In this document: positions 1 to 8,126 of the stretch, in pieces | How the letters are laid out: each line of letters starts with the position of its first letter | How positions within the stretch are numbered: the stretch's first letter is position 1 | Source: Olsenella uli | GTDB lineage: Bacteria; Actinomycetota; Coriobacteriia; Coriobacteriales; Atopobiaceae | Assembly: GCF_901212675.1 (NCBI RefSeq) | Contig: NZ_CAAKOQ010000009.1 | Coordinates: 1 to 17,381, forward strand | Direction of reading: 5' to 3' | Length of the DNA stretch: 17,381 nucleotides | Program-made: the position numbers and the translations under genes | Notes under the pieces: generated by a model | What the model was told of the DNA's origin: nothing | Databases searched by the model: none | What the model saw: only the letters and a program-made list of their open reading frames with translations

Positions 1-57
1 CCGCGGGTGTGCAGAACGAACACGTCCCCAAATGACCCAATTGATAAGGAGAAGCAG

Positions 58-1554
58 ATGCATCTTGAGTTCGAGTACGGCACGGGCAAGCTCGGCGCTG
101 AGCTGCCCGACGACACCGACGTCTTCATTACCGGCAAGACCGTGGCCGACCCGTCGTGCCTGCCGCAGGACTGGGACAGCCTCTACGAGGCCACGCTCGA
201 CTCCATCCGCCACCCCATCGGCATGGAGCCGCTCGCCGAGCTCGCGGGTCCCGGCAAGTCGGTCGTCATCGTGATCCCCGACATCATCAAGGGCGGCACG
301 CAGCCCACGGCGCACCGCAAGGTGGCCGTCCGCGCCTGCCTCGACGAGCTCTTCGCCAACGGCGTCCGGCACGGCGACGTCCTGCTGCTGTTCTCCAACG
401 GCCTGCACCCGCGTACCACCACCGAGGAGGCGCTCGAGATCCTCGGCCCCGACCTCTTCAACGAGTTCTACAACACCAACCAGATCACGAGCCACGACTC
501 GGAGGACTACGACCACCTCGTCGACCTCGGGTTCACGCCCTTCGGCGACCACGTGATCATGAACAAGTACGTCTATGACGCCGACATCGCCATCCTCATC
601 GGCCACACGCAGGGCAACCCCTACGGCGGTTACTCGGGCGGCTACAAGCACTGCGCCACCGGCATCACGCACTGGCGCTCCATCGGCGCCCACCACGTGC
701 CGCGCGTCATGAACCGCCCCGACTTCGTGCCCGTCTCCACCACGAGCCTCATGCGCGACAAGTTCAACCAGCAGGGCATGTACATGGAAGAGCGGATGGG
801 CAAGAGGTTCTTCTGCTGCGACGCGGTGCTCGACACCTGGAGCCGCCAGATCGAGATCAACTCCGGCTACGCGGCCGAGATGCAGCCCATCGCCTGGAAG
901 ACGGCCGACAGGCGCACCTACGTGCACTGGGCCGAGAAGAAGTACGACATCGTGGTCATGGGCATGCCCACCAAGTACCACTACGGCGACGGCATGGGCA
1001 CGAACCCCATCCAGATGATGCAGGGCGTCTCGGCCCAGGTCATCCGTCACAAGCGCATCCTCTCCGACCACTGCGTCTTCGTGATCGCGAGCTACTGCGA
1101 TGGCTGGTTCCACGACGAGCGCTGGCCGTACCTGCGCGAGCAGTGGGAGCTCTGGCAGTCCGACAAGATGAACACCCTGGACGACATGATCAAGTACGGC
1201 GAGTACTTCGCCACCAACGAGGAATACATCCGCAAGTACCGCTTCGCACACGCCTTCCACCCCTTCCACGGCTTCTCGATGATGACGTGCGGTAACCTTG
1301 CGGAGAAGTACCTCTCGGCAACCTACATCGTGGGTGCCCAGAAGCCCGGCATCGCCCGCACGATGGGCCTCAAGACGCGCGCCACCTTCGAGGAGGCCAT
1401 CGAGGACGCCAAGCGCAAGTACGCGGGCGACAGCCCCAACATCCTGGCCCTGCCGGGCGCCTACGTGAGCGCCGTGCCGCACCTGTGCATGAAGGACCCC
1501 GCCGAGAACAGCCACTACCGCGACGACCACCCCGCGCATCCCTGCGGCTGCTGA
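58..1554 (+). CDS. LarA-family (DUF2088) nickel-pincer racemase-like protein
   Basis: A 498-residue protein of the lactate racemase LarA family. These enzymes use a nickel pincer nucleotide (NPN) to racemise or epimerise 2-hydroxy acids; the substrate here cannot be read from sequence. ATG 58 is chosen because AAGGAG lies 6 bases upstream; an in-frame GTG at 7 has no such site. Numbering by eye against Lactobacillus plantarum LarA: H117 in SNGLHPRTT matches catalytic H108; K197 in SGGYK matches the cofactor-tethering K184; H213 in GAHHVP falls exactly where Ni ligand H200 is expected. The position of the second catalytic base, H174, is N187 (GNPYGGYSGG). The protein is some 70 residues longer than typical LarA, mostly in its C-terminal half, and ends in a His/Cys-rich tail (HPAHPCGC). 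No larB, larC or larE cofactor genes are in the window. The family is secure; the specificity is unknown. Confidence 0.85.
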   Translation: MHLEFEYGTGKLGAELPDDTDVFITGKTVADPSCLPQDWDSLYEATLDSIRHPIGMEPLAELAGPGKSVVIVIPDIIKGGTQPTAHRKVAVRACLDELFANGVRHGDVLLLFSNGLHPRTTTEEALEILGPDLFNEFYNTNQITSHDSEDYDHLVDLGFTPFGDHVIMNKYVYDADIAILIGHTQGNPYGGYSGGYKHCATGITHWRSIGAHHVPRVMNRPDFVPVSTTSLMRDKFNQQGMYMEERMGKRFFCCDAVLDTWSRQIEINSGYAAEMQPIAWKTADRRTYVHWAEKKYDIVVMGMPTKYHYGDGMGTNPIQMMQGVSAQVIRHKRILSDHCVFVIASYCDGWFHDERWPYLREQWELWQSDKMNTLDDMIKYGEYFATNEEYIRKYRFAHAFHPFHGFSMMTCGNLAEKYLSATYIVGAQKPGIARTMGLKTRATFEEAIEDAKRKYAGDSPNILALPGAYVSAVPHLCMKDPAENSHYRDDHPAHPCGC

Positions 1555-1600
1555 CGGTCCCGTCGTGCGTCCGCCCCGCCCATCCCGGAGGAACCGAACC

Positions 1601-1906
1601 ATGTCCGCCTTCACGCTCACCTGCTGCTCCACGGCCGACCGCCCCAAGTCCTTCTTCGACGCGCGCGAGATCCCCAACGCGTGCTTCCACTGGAGCGAGG
1701 GCGGCGTCGACCACCTCGACGACCTCCGCGACACCGGCGCCTCGCTCGACGAGGCCCACGCCTGGGCGCTCGCGCACCGCCTGAACGTGCACCACTGGTT
1801 CTTCTCGACCGACCCACGAGCTACGTGCGCGGAGGGCGCGTCTCGCGCCCACAGCCCTCGCCCAGACGCCCGCCGTCGTCGCCCGCGCGGCCCGAAAGGT
1901 ACATAA
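1601..1906 (+). pseudogene. degV-family fatty-acid-binding protein remnant (internal deletion plus frameshift)
   Basis: A degraded degV-type gene. DegV proteins bind fatty acids and are about 280 residues. ATG 1601 follows GGAGG and begins with a normal DegV start (TLTCCSTADRPKSFF, then IPNACFHW). After VDHLDD (about 1720) the reading jumps straight to the mid-protein helix (DTGASLDEAHAW) and the family motif LNVHHWFFSTD, so roughly 100 codons are missing in frame. Just after STD, at 1814-1815, one base of a codon is lost (cc where a Leu codon is expected). The following family motif TSYVRGGRVSRP (1816-1854) is therefore in the +1 frame. The original frame runs on to a TAA at 1904-1906 through unrelated Arg/Pro-rich sequence. 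The C-terminal half of DegV is absent. The family motifs are recalled, not searched. The remnant is probably non-functional and lies between the larA-like gene and map. Confidence 0.8.
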
Positions 1907-1907
1907 T
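1902..1907 (+). promoter_or_regulatory. possible -10 element for map
   Basis: CATAAT (within GGTACATAATGAC) lies about 27 bases before the map ATG and is AT-rich in an otherwise GC-rich stretch. No convincing -35 is visible 16-18 bases upstream. It would give a short leader that includes the AAAGGAAG ribosome binding site at about 1919-1926. Confidence 0.3.
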
Positions 1908-1933
1908 GACTAGCTGTCGAAAGGAAGTTAGCC

Positions 1934-2818
<885 letters not shown>

Positions 2819-2878
2819 GGAAGGGCAATCCGGCGGCGCTGCGGGCAGGCGATGGTGCCCGGGCTGCCGTCGGCGCCT

Positions 2879-2952
2879 CGCCGGCCGGGCGGGTGTCGTG
2901 CTGGCCGGCCCGGCGTCCCCGAGGGGGCTGCATGGTTCCAAACATGGCCCCC
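2879..2952 (+). terminator. two GC-rich hairpins after map (weak terminator candidate)
   Basis: The gap 2819-3114 holds no gene. Two inverted repeats are visible. The first pairs CGCCGGCCGG (2879-2888) with CCGGCCCGGCG (2905-2915, one bulge). The second pairs GGGGGC (2923-2928) and CATG (2931-2934) with CATG (2943-2946) and GCCCCC (2947-2952) around an 8-base loop. Neither is followed by a clear run of T, so they are at best imperfect intrinsic terminators. The remainder of the gap carries the putative promoter of the polysaccharide module. Confidence 0.35.
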
Positions 2953-3034
2953 CCTTGGCGCGACCGAGGGCGTCCCGCACTCCGCTCAACGCGTGGTGGC
3001 GCGGGCAAATGCTTGTTTTTCTCCTGAAGATTTA

Positions 3035-3060
3035 TACCGGTGCGGTATGCTAGCCCGGTA
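3035..3060 (+). promoter_or_regulatory. inverted repeat TACCGG/CCGGTA around a -10-like TATGCT
   Basis: TACCGG (3035-3040) and CCGGTA (3055-3060) form an inverted repeat with a 14-base gap, and TATGCT (3046-3051), a -10-like hexamer, sits in the gap. The preceding 30 bases are unusually AT-rich for this window (CTTGTTTTTCTCCTGAAG). The arrangement resembles a promoter with an overlapping operator, 55 bases ahead of the first gene of the polysaccharide module. No good -35 is visible at standard spacing. This is inferred from position only. Confidence 0.4.
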
Positions 3061-3114
3061 ACAAAGCCTAGTGGGGGTGCTGTCGATGTATCCCCAGGTG
3101 GGGGTACGCCAAGT

Positions 3115-3777
3115 ATGACACTGCTCGACCTGCTCCATCTCATGCGAAAGCATCTGAGGGTGGTCATCGCCCTCCCCATTGTGTGCGCCATCGCAATGGG
3201 TGTCTTCAGTTTCGCCGCCATGCCTAACTCCTATACGGCGGACACCACCTTCTACGTGCTCTCCCAGCAGAGCAACTCGAACAACGCGAACTCCGCGGTC
3301 TCCGACCTCAACGCTGGCCAGATGATCGCAAACGACATCGCCACGCTCGCCAACAGCGACTTCGTGCTCGAGGACACGGCGCAGAGCCTGGGCATGCAGA
3401 GCCTCAAGGGCTACAAGGTGAGCGTCACGAGCACCACCAACTCGCGCGTCATCACGCTGTCGGTCACGGGCAAGGACGCCCAGGGCTCTGCTGACGTCGC
3501 CAACGCCGTGGCCAACAGCATCTCCAAGATCGCCAAGGACTCCATGGGCGTCGACGGCTTCAACATCATCGACGCCGCCAAGACCCCTACCGCCCCCAGC
3601 GGCCCCAACCGCGTGCTCTATACGGCCGTCGCCTTCCTGGCGGGCCTGTTCGTCGCCATTGCCGGCATCGTCCTCATCGACATGCTGAACACCAAGATCC
3701 GTGACGCCGACGACGCCGAGGAGACCCTCGGCATCCCCGTCGTCGGCCGCATGCCCACGATGAAGGCCGGGAGGTAA
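3115..3777 (+). CDS. Wzz/CapA-type polysaccharide co-polymerase (chain-length regulator, kinase modulator)
   Basis: A 220-residue membrane protein of the Wzz/CpsC/CapA/YveK class, which sets polysaccharide chain length and activates its partner tyrosine kinase. It shows an N-terminal membrane segment (about residues 14-36, RVVIALPIVCAIAMGVFSF), an extracytoplasmic domain, a Pro-rich stretch (TPTAPSGPNR) and a second membrane segment (about 167-191, TAVAFLAGLFVAIAGIVLI). It ends in a short cytoplasmic tail with the basic end KAGR. ATG 3115 is preferred over an in-frame GTG at 3040 because the family starts shortly before the first membrane helix; GGTGGGGG lies upstream. The kinase gene follows after only 3 bases, so the two are co-transcribed. 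The lack of a kinase domain in the same chain is the Gram-positive split arrangement. Confidence 0.85.
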   Translation: MTLLDLLHLMRKHLRVVIALPIVCAIAMGVFSFAAMPNSYTADTTFYVLSQQSNSNNANSAVSDLNAGQMIANDIATLANSDFVLEDTAQSLGMQSLKGYKVSVTSTTNSRVITLSVTGKDAQGSADVANAVANSISKIAKDSMGVDGFNIIDAAKTPTAPSGPNRVLYTAVAFLAGLFVAIAGIVLIDMLNTKIRDADDAEETLGIPVVGRMPTMKAGR

Positions 3778-3780
3778 GCC

Positions 3781-4818
3781 ATGCCGGGCAAGAAGAACAA
3801 GGACGCCACCTTGGCGATGCAGAACGCCGCCAAGACGCTGCTTGCCAACATCCGTTTCTCCGCCATCGACCGTCCCATCCGCACGGTCACGATGACCTCC
3901 ACCCAGCCCAACGAGGGCAAGACCACGGTGGCCAACAACCTCGCCATCGCCGCCGCCACGAGCGGCCGCCGCACCATCATCGTCGAGTGCGACATGCGCC
4001 GTCGCTCGGTGGCCAACATGATCGGCGTGCACGCGCCCCACGGCCTGTGCGCCGTGCTGTCCGGCCGCGTGCGCCTCGAGGACGCGGTCGCGGCCACGAG
4101 CCAGCCCAACCTATACTTCCTCGACGTGGAGCCGGGTGTGCCCAACCTGCCCGACATCATCGCCTCCAAGCGCTTCCACAAGCTCGTGAGCGACCTCGCC
4201 AAGGCCTACGACTTCGTCATCTTCGACACGCCGCCCGTGGGCGCCTTCGTCGACGCGGCCGAGCTCGCGGGCCAGACGGACGGGACGCTCTTCGTGGTGC
4301 GCGAGAATTTCACGCGCCGCGAGCTTGCGCAGAATGCCCTCGAGCAGCTCAAGAAGGCCGGCGGCAACGTGCTGGGCTGCGTCATGAACTACTGCGAGCA
4401 CACCTCCAACGACTACTACTCCTACTACTACAAGGAGAAGAAGGTCGAGCAGATCCAGGGCCTCGACCGGGTCGCCCGCGACACGCACGTCAACGCAGAG
4501 CTCGTCTCCGAGCCCGAGTACGACGGGAAGCCGGAGGCCGCCGTGCGCGCCTCCGCCCCGGCGCCCGCGCCCGCCCCTGCGAAGAAGCCCAAGCGCCGTG
4601 GCCCCTCGCCCGACGAGACCGGCGCCTTCCTCGTCGCGGCCCGCGAGTCGGCCGCCAAGCGCCACCACGCGGTGGGTGACTACACCGCCGCCGAGGCCGA
4701 GGTGCGCGCGCCCTACGCGCCGCCCGCCGGCCGCGTCGAGGCCCCCGTGCCCGCCTACGGTGCAAAGCAGCAGCGTGGCGGCTACGTGCCCAGCAAGAAG
4801 AACCCCTACGTCCGCTAA
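3781..4818 (+). CDS. cpsD: CpsD/CapB-family bacterial tyrosine kinase with long C-terminal tail
   Basis: A 345-residue BY-kinase that autophosphorylates a C-terminal tyrosine cluster and, with the co-polymerase encoded just upstream, controls polysaccharide polymerisation and export. Visible motifs are Walker A (QPNEGKTT, about residues 42-49), Walker A' (IIVECDMRR, 66-74), Walker B (FVIFDTPP, 145-152) and the tyrosine cluster Y212, Y213, Y215, Y216, Y217 (SNDYYSYYYKEKK). Typical split kinases of this class end soon after that cluster, at about 230 residues. Here some 120 residues follow. They are Ala/Pro-rich (APAPAPAPAKKPKRRG) with scattered further tyrosines and a basic, Tyr-containing end (SKKNPYVR). 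The start is unambiguous (ATG 3781, GGGAGG upstream inside the previous gene's end). The PHP phosphatase gene follows at 4843. Confidence 0.93.
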   Translation: MPGKKNKDATLAMQNAAKTLLANIRFSAIDRPIRTVTMTSTQPNEGKTTVANNLAIAAATSGRRTIIVECDMRRRSVANMIGVHAPHGLCAVLSGRVRLEDAVAATSQPNLYFLDVEPGVPNLPDIIASKRFHKLVSDLAKAYDFVIFDTPPVGAFVDAAELAGQTDGTLFVVRENFTRRELAQNALEQLKKAGGNVLGCVMNYCEHTSNDYYSYYYKEKKVEQIQGLDRVARDTHVNAELVSEPEYDGKPEAAVRASAPAPAPAPAKKPKRRGPSPDETGAFLVAARESAAKRHHAVGDYTAAEAEVRAPYAPPAGRVEAPVPAYGAKQQRGGYVPSKKNPYVR

Positions 4819-4842
4819 CTGAGACGACGAGGACAGCGCCAG

Positions 4843-5493
4843 ATGCGAGACATCCACTGTCACATCCTGCCTGGCGTGGACGACGGCGCCCGCGACCTGG
4901 ACGAGAGCCTCCGCATGTGGGAGGCCGCCAAGGCCGTGGGCGTCACGTCCATCGTGTGCACTCCGCACTGCCGGAGCCCCTACTTCGACTACGAGAAGAT
5001 GTGGAACGCCTACTACCTGCTCAAGGACCAGGTGGGAGACTTCCCGCTCTACATGGGCTTCGAGGTCAATGTGGCGAAGCTGCGCGAGCTGGGCATGGGC
5101 TGGGCCGAGCGCCTGGGCTGCCAGGGATCGAGTAACTTCCTGCTCGAGCTGCAGGTGAGCGCCACCCCGCGCGACTTCGACGAGTACGAGGGCATGATCT
5201 TCCAGCTCCAGGGCATGGGCTACACCGTCATCATCGCCCACCCCGAGCGCTACCACGCCATCCAGAAGGACATCTCGCTGGCCGAGCGCTTCGTGGACAT
5301 GGGCTGCAAACTCCAGGCCTCGGCCGACTTCATCGCCGGCGGCCGCCTGGGCAAGGAGAAGCGCCCCGCCCGCAAGCTCTTCGAGGACAACCTCTACAGC
5401 TACATCGCGAGCGACGCGCACCGCGTGGAGCACTACAAGTACCTTGAGAAGGCCTGCGAGAAGTACCGCGTCCGCGGCAAGCACTTCAAGTAA
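4843..5493 (+). CDS. cpsB: CpsB/CapC-family PHP-type protein-tyrosine phosphatase
   Basis: A 216-residue metal-dependent phosphatase of the PHP superfamily (CpsB/YwqE/CapC). It removes phosphate from the tyrosine cluster of the kinase encoded immediately upstream. The metal-binding motifs are all present and in order: DIHCHILPGVDDG at the N-terminus (D3, H5, H7, D13, D14), TPH (about residue 41), the GFE loop, AHPERY (about 136) and SDAH near the C-terminus. The length is slightly short of the usual 240-255. Transcription is probably from the promoter ahead of the co-polymerase gene, with a 24-base gap to the kinase gene. The ribosome site is weak (CGAGGA about 10 bases upstream). The stop TAA at 5491-5493 is followed after 8 bases by a copy of the dispersed 24-bp-phased repeat. 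Confidence 0.93.
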   Translation: MRDIHCHILPGVDDGARDLDESLRMWEAAKAVGVTSIVCTPHCRSPYFDYEKMWNAYYLLKDQVGDFPLYMGFEVNVAKLRELGMGWAERLGCQGSSNFLLELQVSATPRDFDEYEGMIFQLQGMGYTVIIAHPERYHAIQKDISLAERFVDMGCKLQASADFIAGGRLGKEKRPARKLFEDNLYSYIASDAHRVEHYKYLEKACEKYRVRGKHFK

Positions 5494-5501
5494 CCCCTCC
5501 C

Positions 5502-5589
5502 TGTCACATTTCCTTCCGGATGATTTGTCACATTTTCGCGTCGCGCCCCTATCGCGTGACTTCTTTTCTTCCGGATGATGTGACACATT
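5502..5589 (-). repeat. dispersed GTGAC-box repeat, units 1 and 2
   Basis: Two units of the window's dispersed repeat family, written on the minus strand. Unit 1 (5502-5532) reads TGTGACAAATCATCCGGAAG then GAAA then TGTGACA, with boxes exactly 24 bp apart. Unit 2 (about 5556-5586) has the same core, ATCATCCGGAAG, but both bounding boxes read GTCAC instead of GTGAC, still 24 bp apart. The pair sits between cpsB and the MetB-type gene, beginning 8 bases after the cpsB stop. An ATG inside unit 1 (5520) opens a spurious in-frame extension of the downstream gene. Confidence 0.85.
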
Positions 5590-5623
5590 GCCACGCAGCT
5601 CCGTTGACCTGTTATGCCTTTTC

Positions 5624-5654
5624 GCGGGTGGTGCCCCAGGGGGCGCCCACCCGC
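5624..5654 (+). terminator. strong stem-loop in the leader of the MetB-type gene
   Basis: GCGGGTGG (5624-5631) pairs with CCACCCGC (5647-5654), with an inner stem GCCC/GGGC (5633-5636 with 5641-5644) around a CAGG loop. It is followed only by TTTCGG, so the T-run is minimal. It lies about 90 bases before the start codon and could be a terminator for read-through from the polysaccharide genes or part of a leader. No known methionine riboswitch fold was recognised in 5494-5744. Confidence 0.4.
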
Positions 5655-5744
5655 TTTCGGTGTCCTATCCTAGCTTGCGTAGAAAACGCCTCGTGCTCCG
5701 CGCCCGCCCCTCCGCGCGGTCGTATCCCTTGGAGGAAACCTCGC

Positions 5745-6878
5745 ATGGACTTCTCGACCTCTTGTGTCCATCCGCCCCGTCGCGTTAAGGACGCGAAGGG
5801 CGCCATCGTGCCGCCGCTCTACCTCACCTCGTCGTTTGCGCACCCCGGCGTGGGCCAGAGCACGGGCTATGACTACTCTCGCCTGCAGAACCCCACGCGC
5901 GAGGTGCTCGAGGACACGGTGCGCGAGCTCGAGGGCGGCGACGACTGCCTCGCATTCTCCTCCGGCATGGCCGCCATCTCCTGTCTCATGGAGCTCTTCT
6001 CGCCGGGCGACAGGCTCGTGGCCTCGTGGGACCTCTATGGTGGCTCGATTCGCCTGTTCGACTCGGTAAGCGCCAAAAACGGTGTGGAGGTCAACCGCGT
6101 CGACACGACGGACCTCGACGCGGTCGCGGCCGCTCTCGAGCCGGGCGCCAAGGCGCTCTTCGTGGAGAGTCCCACCAACCCGCTCATGGCGGTCTCCGAC
6201 ATCCGCGCCCTGGCCGAGCTGGCCCACGGCGCGGGCGCCCTGCTCGTGGTGGACAACACCTTCCTCACGCCCTACTTCATGAACCCCATCTCGCTCGGCG
6301 CCGACGTGGTGGTCCACAGCGCCACCAAGTACCTCGCCGGCCACAACGACGTCATCGCGGGCCTGCTCGTCTCGGCCGTGCCCGAGGTCTCCGAGCGGCT
6401 GCGCTACCTCATCAAGACGATCGGCTCGGGGCTTGACCCGTTCGCGGCCTGGCTCGTGAGCCGCGGCATCAAGACGCTGCCCGTGCGCATGGAGCGCCAC
6501 CAGCAGAACGCCCTGGCGCTCGCGACGTGGCTCGAGGAGCGGCCGCAGGTGCGCTACGTGCTCTACCCGGGCCTTCCCGACCATCCCGGCCACGACCTCT
6601 GCCTCGAGCAGGGACGCGGCTTTGGCGGCATGGTCACCTTTGGCGTCGACTCCGAGAAGCGCGCGCTCGACCTGCTGCGTCGCGTGCGGCTCGTCATGTT
6701 CGCCGAGAGCCTCGGCGGCACCGAGACGCTCATCACCTACCCGCTCACGCAGACGCACGCCGACGTGGCGCCCGAGGAGCTGGCCGAGAAGGGCATCGAC
6801 GGCACGATGCTCAGGCTCTCCGTGGGCCTCGAGTCCGCCGATGACGTGATTGCTGACCTGGCACAGGCGCTGGCGTAG
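5745..6878 (+). CDS. Cys/Met-metabolism PLP enzyme (cystathionine gamma-synthase / beta- or gamma-lyase type)
   Basis: A 377-residue PLP enzyme of the MetB/MetC family (transsulfuration). It either condenses activated homoserine with cysteine or cleaves cystathionine; sequence alone does not separate these. ATG 5745 is preferred because GGAGG lies 9 bases upstream and the family's N-terminus fits (STSCVHPP). The frame is open back to an ATG at 5520, but that lies inside a repeat unit. Family marks include the substrate/PLP loop YDYSRLQNPTREVLE, SSGMAAIS, DNTFLTPY, the PLP lysine K195 in HSATKYLAGHND, and SRGIKTLPVRMERH followed by SLGGTETLITYP. The length matches CGS/CGL/CBL, not the longer MetY. 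The MalY-type gene starts 51 bases later, so the two probably form a sulfur amino acid operon. Confidence 0.9.
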   Translation: MDFSTSCVHPPRRVKDAKGAIVPPLYLTSSFAHPGVGQSTGYDYSRLQNPTREVLEDTVRELEGGDDCLAFSSGMAAISCLMELFSPGDRLVASWDLYGGSIRLFDSVSAKNGVEVNRVDTTDLDAVAAALEPGAKALFVESPTNPLMAVSDIRALAELAHGAGALLVVDNTFLTPYFMNPISLGADVVVHSATKYLAGHNDVIAGLLVSAVPEVSERLRYLIKTIGSGLDPFAAWLVSRGIKTLPVRMERHQQNALALATWLEERPQVRYVLYPGLPDHPGHDLCLEQGRGFGGMVTFGVDSEKRALDLLRRVRLVMFAESLGGTETLITYPLTQTHADVAPEELAEKGIDGTMLRLSVGLESADDVIADLAQALA

Positions 6879-6929
6879 GTCTGGCAGCCCGTCTACCTCG
6901 GCCTTATTCGAACCCCATGAAGGAGTCCC

Positions 6930-8126
6930 ATGTCAGAGGATGCGCGCTACGACTTCGACGAGGTCATCGACCGTCACGGCACCGGCTCGCTCAAGTACGA
7001 CTGCGCCGAGCGCCGCGGCAAGTCCGCCGACCTTTTGCCCATGTGGGTCGCCGACATGGACTTCCGCGTTCCCGCCGAGGCCATCGAGGCGCTCGAGGAG
7101 CGCAGCCGGCACGGCATCTTTGGCTACACCGAGCCCGACGACGCCTACTTCATCGCGACGTGCGACTGGATCGAACGGCACCAGGGGTGGCGGCCCGACC
7201 CCGCCGCCTGCGTCCTGACCCCGGGCGTCGTCTTCGCGCTCGCGGCCGCCGTGCGTGCCTTCACCGAGCCGGGGGAGGCCGTCGTCATCCAGCCGCCGGT
7301 CTACTACCCGTTCAAGGAGGTCATCGAGGACAACGGGCGCGTCGTCGCCCGCGCGCCGCTCTCGTACGAGGGCGGCCGCTACGCTTTTGACGTCGCAGCG
7401 TTCGAGCGGGTGGTCGAGGAGTCCGGCGCCACGCTCTTCCTGCTCTGCAACCCCCACAACCCCGTGGGTCGCGTGTGGTCGGAAGGGGAGCTCCGCGCCC
7501 TCGGCGACGTGTGCCTCGCGCATGGCGTGACGGTGGTCTCCGACGAGATCCACGCTGACTTTGCCTGGCCGGGGCACGTGCACACCTCGTTTGCCTCGCT
7601 TGGCGACGAGTATGCGAGGCGCGCCGTCATCTGCACCTCGCCGGGCAAGACGTTCAACCTCGCCGGCCTGCAGGACTCCAACATCTTCGTGCCCAACGCG
7701 AGTCTGCGCCGTCGCCTCATGCATGCGGTGGCGTCTGCGGGCTACAGCCAGATGAACACGATGGGGCTCGTGGCCGGCAGGGCCTGCTACGAGCACGGCG
7801 AGTCGTGGTACGCGCAGATGAAGGCCTACGTCTGGGAGAACATCCGCTTCTGCGACGCCTACCTGCGCGAGCATGCGCCGGCCCTGCGCGTGGTCATGCC
7901 CGAGAGCACCTACCTCGTGTGGGTTGACTGCCGCTCACTTGGGCTCGACAACGCGCAGCTCCACGAGCTGGTCGAGGACAGGGCTCGTCTCTGGGTGGAC
8001 TTCGGTGACATCTTCGGGCCCGAGGGCGAGGGTTTCATCCGCCTGAACGTCGCCTGCCCACGTTCGGTCCTCGAGCGGGCCCTCTCCCAGCTCTCCTCCG
8101 CCGCCGTCACATTTCCTTCCGTATGA
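6930..8126 (+). CDS. MalY/PatB-type C-S lyase (cystathionine beta-lyase), aminotransferase fold
   Basis: A 398-residue fold-type I PLP enzyme of the MalY/PatB group, which cleaves cystathionine or related C-S substrates to a thiol, pyruvate and ammonia. ATG 6930 follows GAAGGAG. Typical motifs are LPMWVADMDF near the N-terminus, HGIFGYTEP, CNPHNPVGRVW, SDEIHADF, the PLP lysine K240 in SPGKTFNLAGLQ, and a C-terminal substrate-binding IRLNVACPRS. In E. coli the same fold also modulates the maltose regulator; nothing here suggests that role. Oddly, the last six codons (VTFPSV) and the TGA stop (8124-8126) lie within a copy of the dispersed repeat (8106-8135). The native 3' end has evidently been replaced. 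Only the extreme C-terminus is affected, so activity is probably kept. Together with the preceding MetB-type enzyme it could complete transsulfuration. Confidence 0.9.
   Translation: MSEDARYDFDEVIDRHGTGSLKYDCAERRGKSADLLPMWVADMDFRVPAEAIEALEERSRHGIFGYTEPDDAYFIATCDWIERHQGWRPDPAACVLTPGVVFALAAAVRAFTEPGEAVVIQPPVYYPFKEVIEDNGRVVARAPLSYEGGRYAFDVAAFERVVEESGATLFLLCNPHNPVGRVWSEGELRALGDVCLAHGVTVVSDEIHADFAWPGHVHTSFASLGDEYARRAVICTSPGKTFNLAGLQDSNIFVPNASLRRRLMHAVASAGYSQMNTMGLVAGRACYEHGESWYAQMKAYVWENIRFCDAYLREHAPALRVVMPESTYLVWVDCRSLGLDNAQLHELVEDRARLWVDFGDIFGPEGEGFIRLNVACPRSVLERALSQLSSAAVTFPSV

Noticed and set aside
4111..5586. Long minus-strand open frames opposite cpsD/cpsB, metB, priA and rsmB (for example 4111-5586, 5670-6758, 12249-13115, 15912-17258)
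   Set aside because: They are mirror frames caused by high GC at third positions; their translations are low-complexity (H/R/V/L/A-rich) with no recognisable domain, and well-supported genes lie opposite.
5520..5744. In-frame upstream extension of the MetB-type gene beginning MICHIF
   Set aside because: The ATG lies inside repeat unit 1 and has no ribosome site; the family N-terminus begins at 5745 behind GGAGG.
5494..5744. SAM riboswitch or T-box ahead of the sulfur amino acid genes
   Set aside because: No conserved core of either could be recognised by eye; only one stem-loop and the repeat units are visible.
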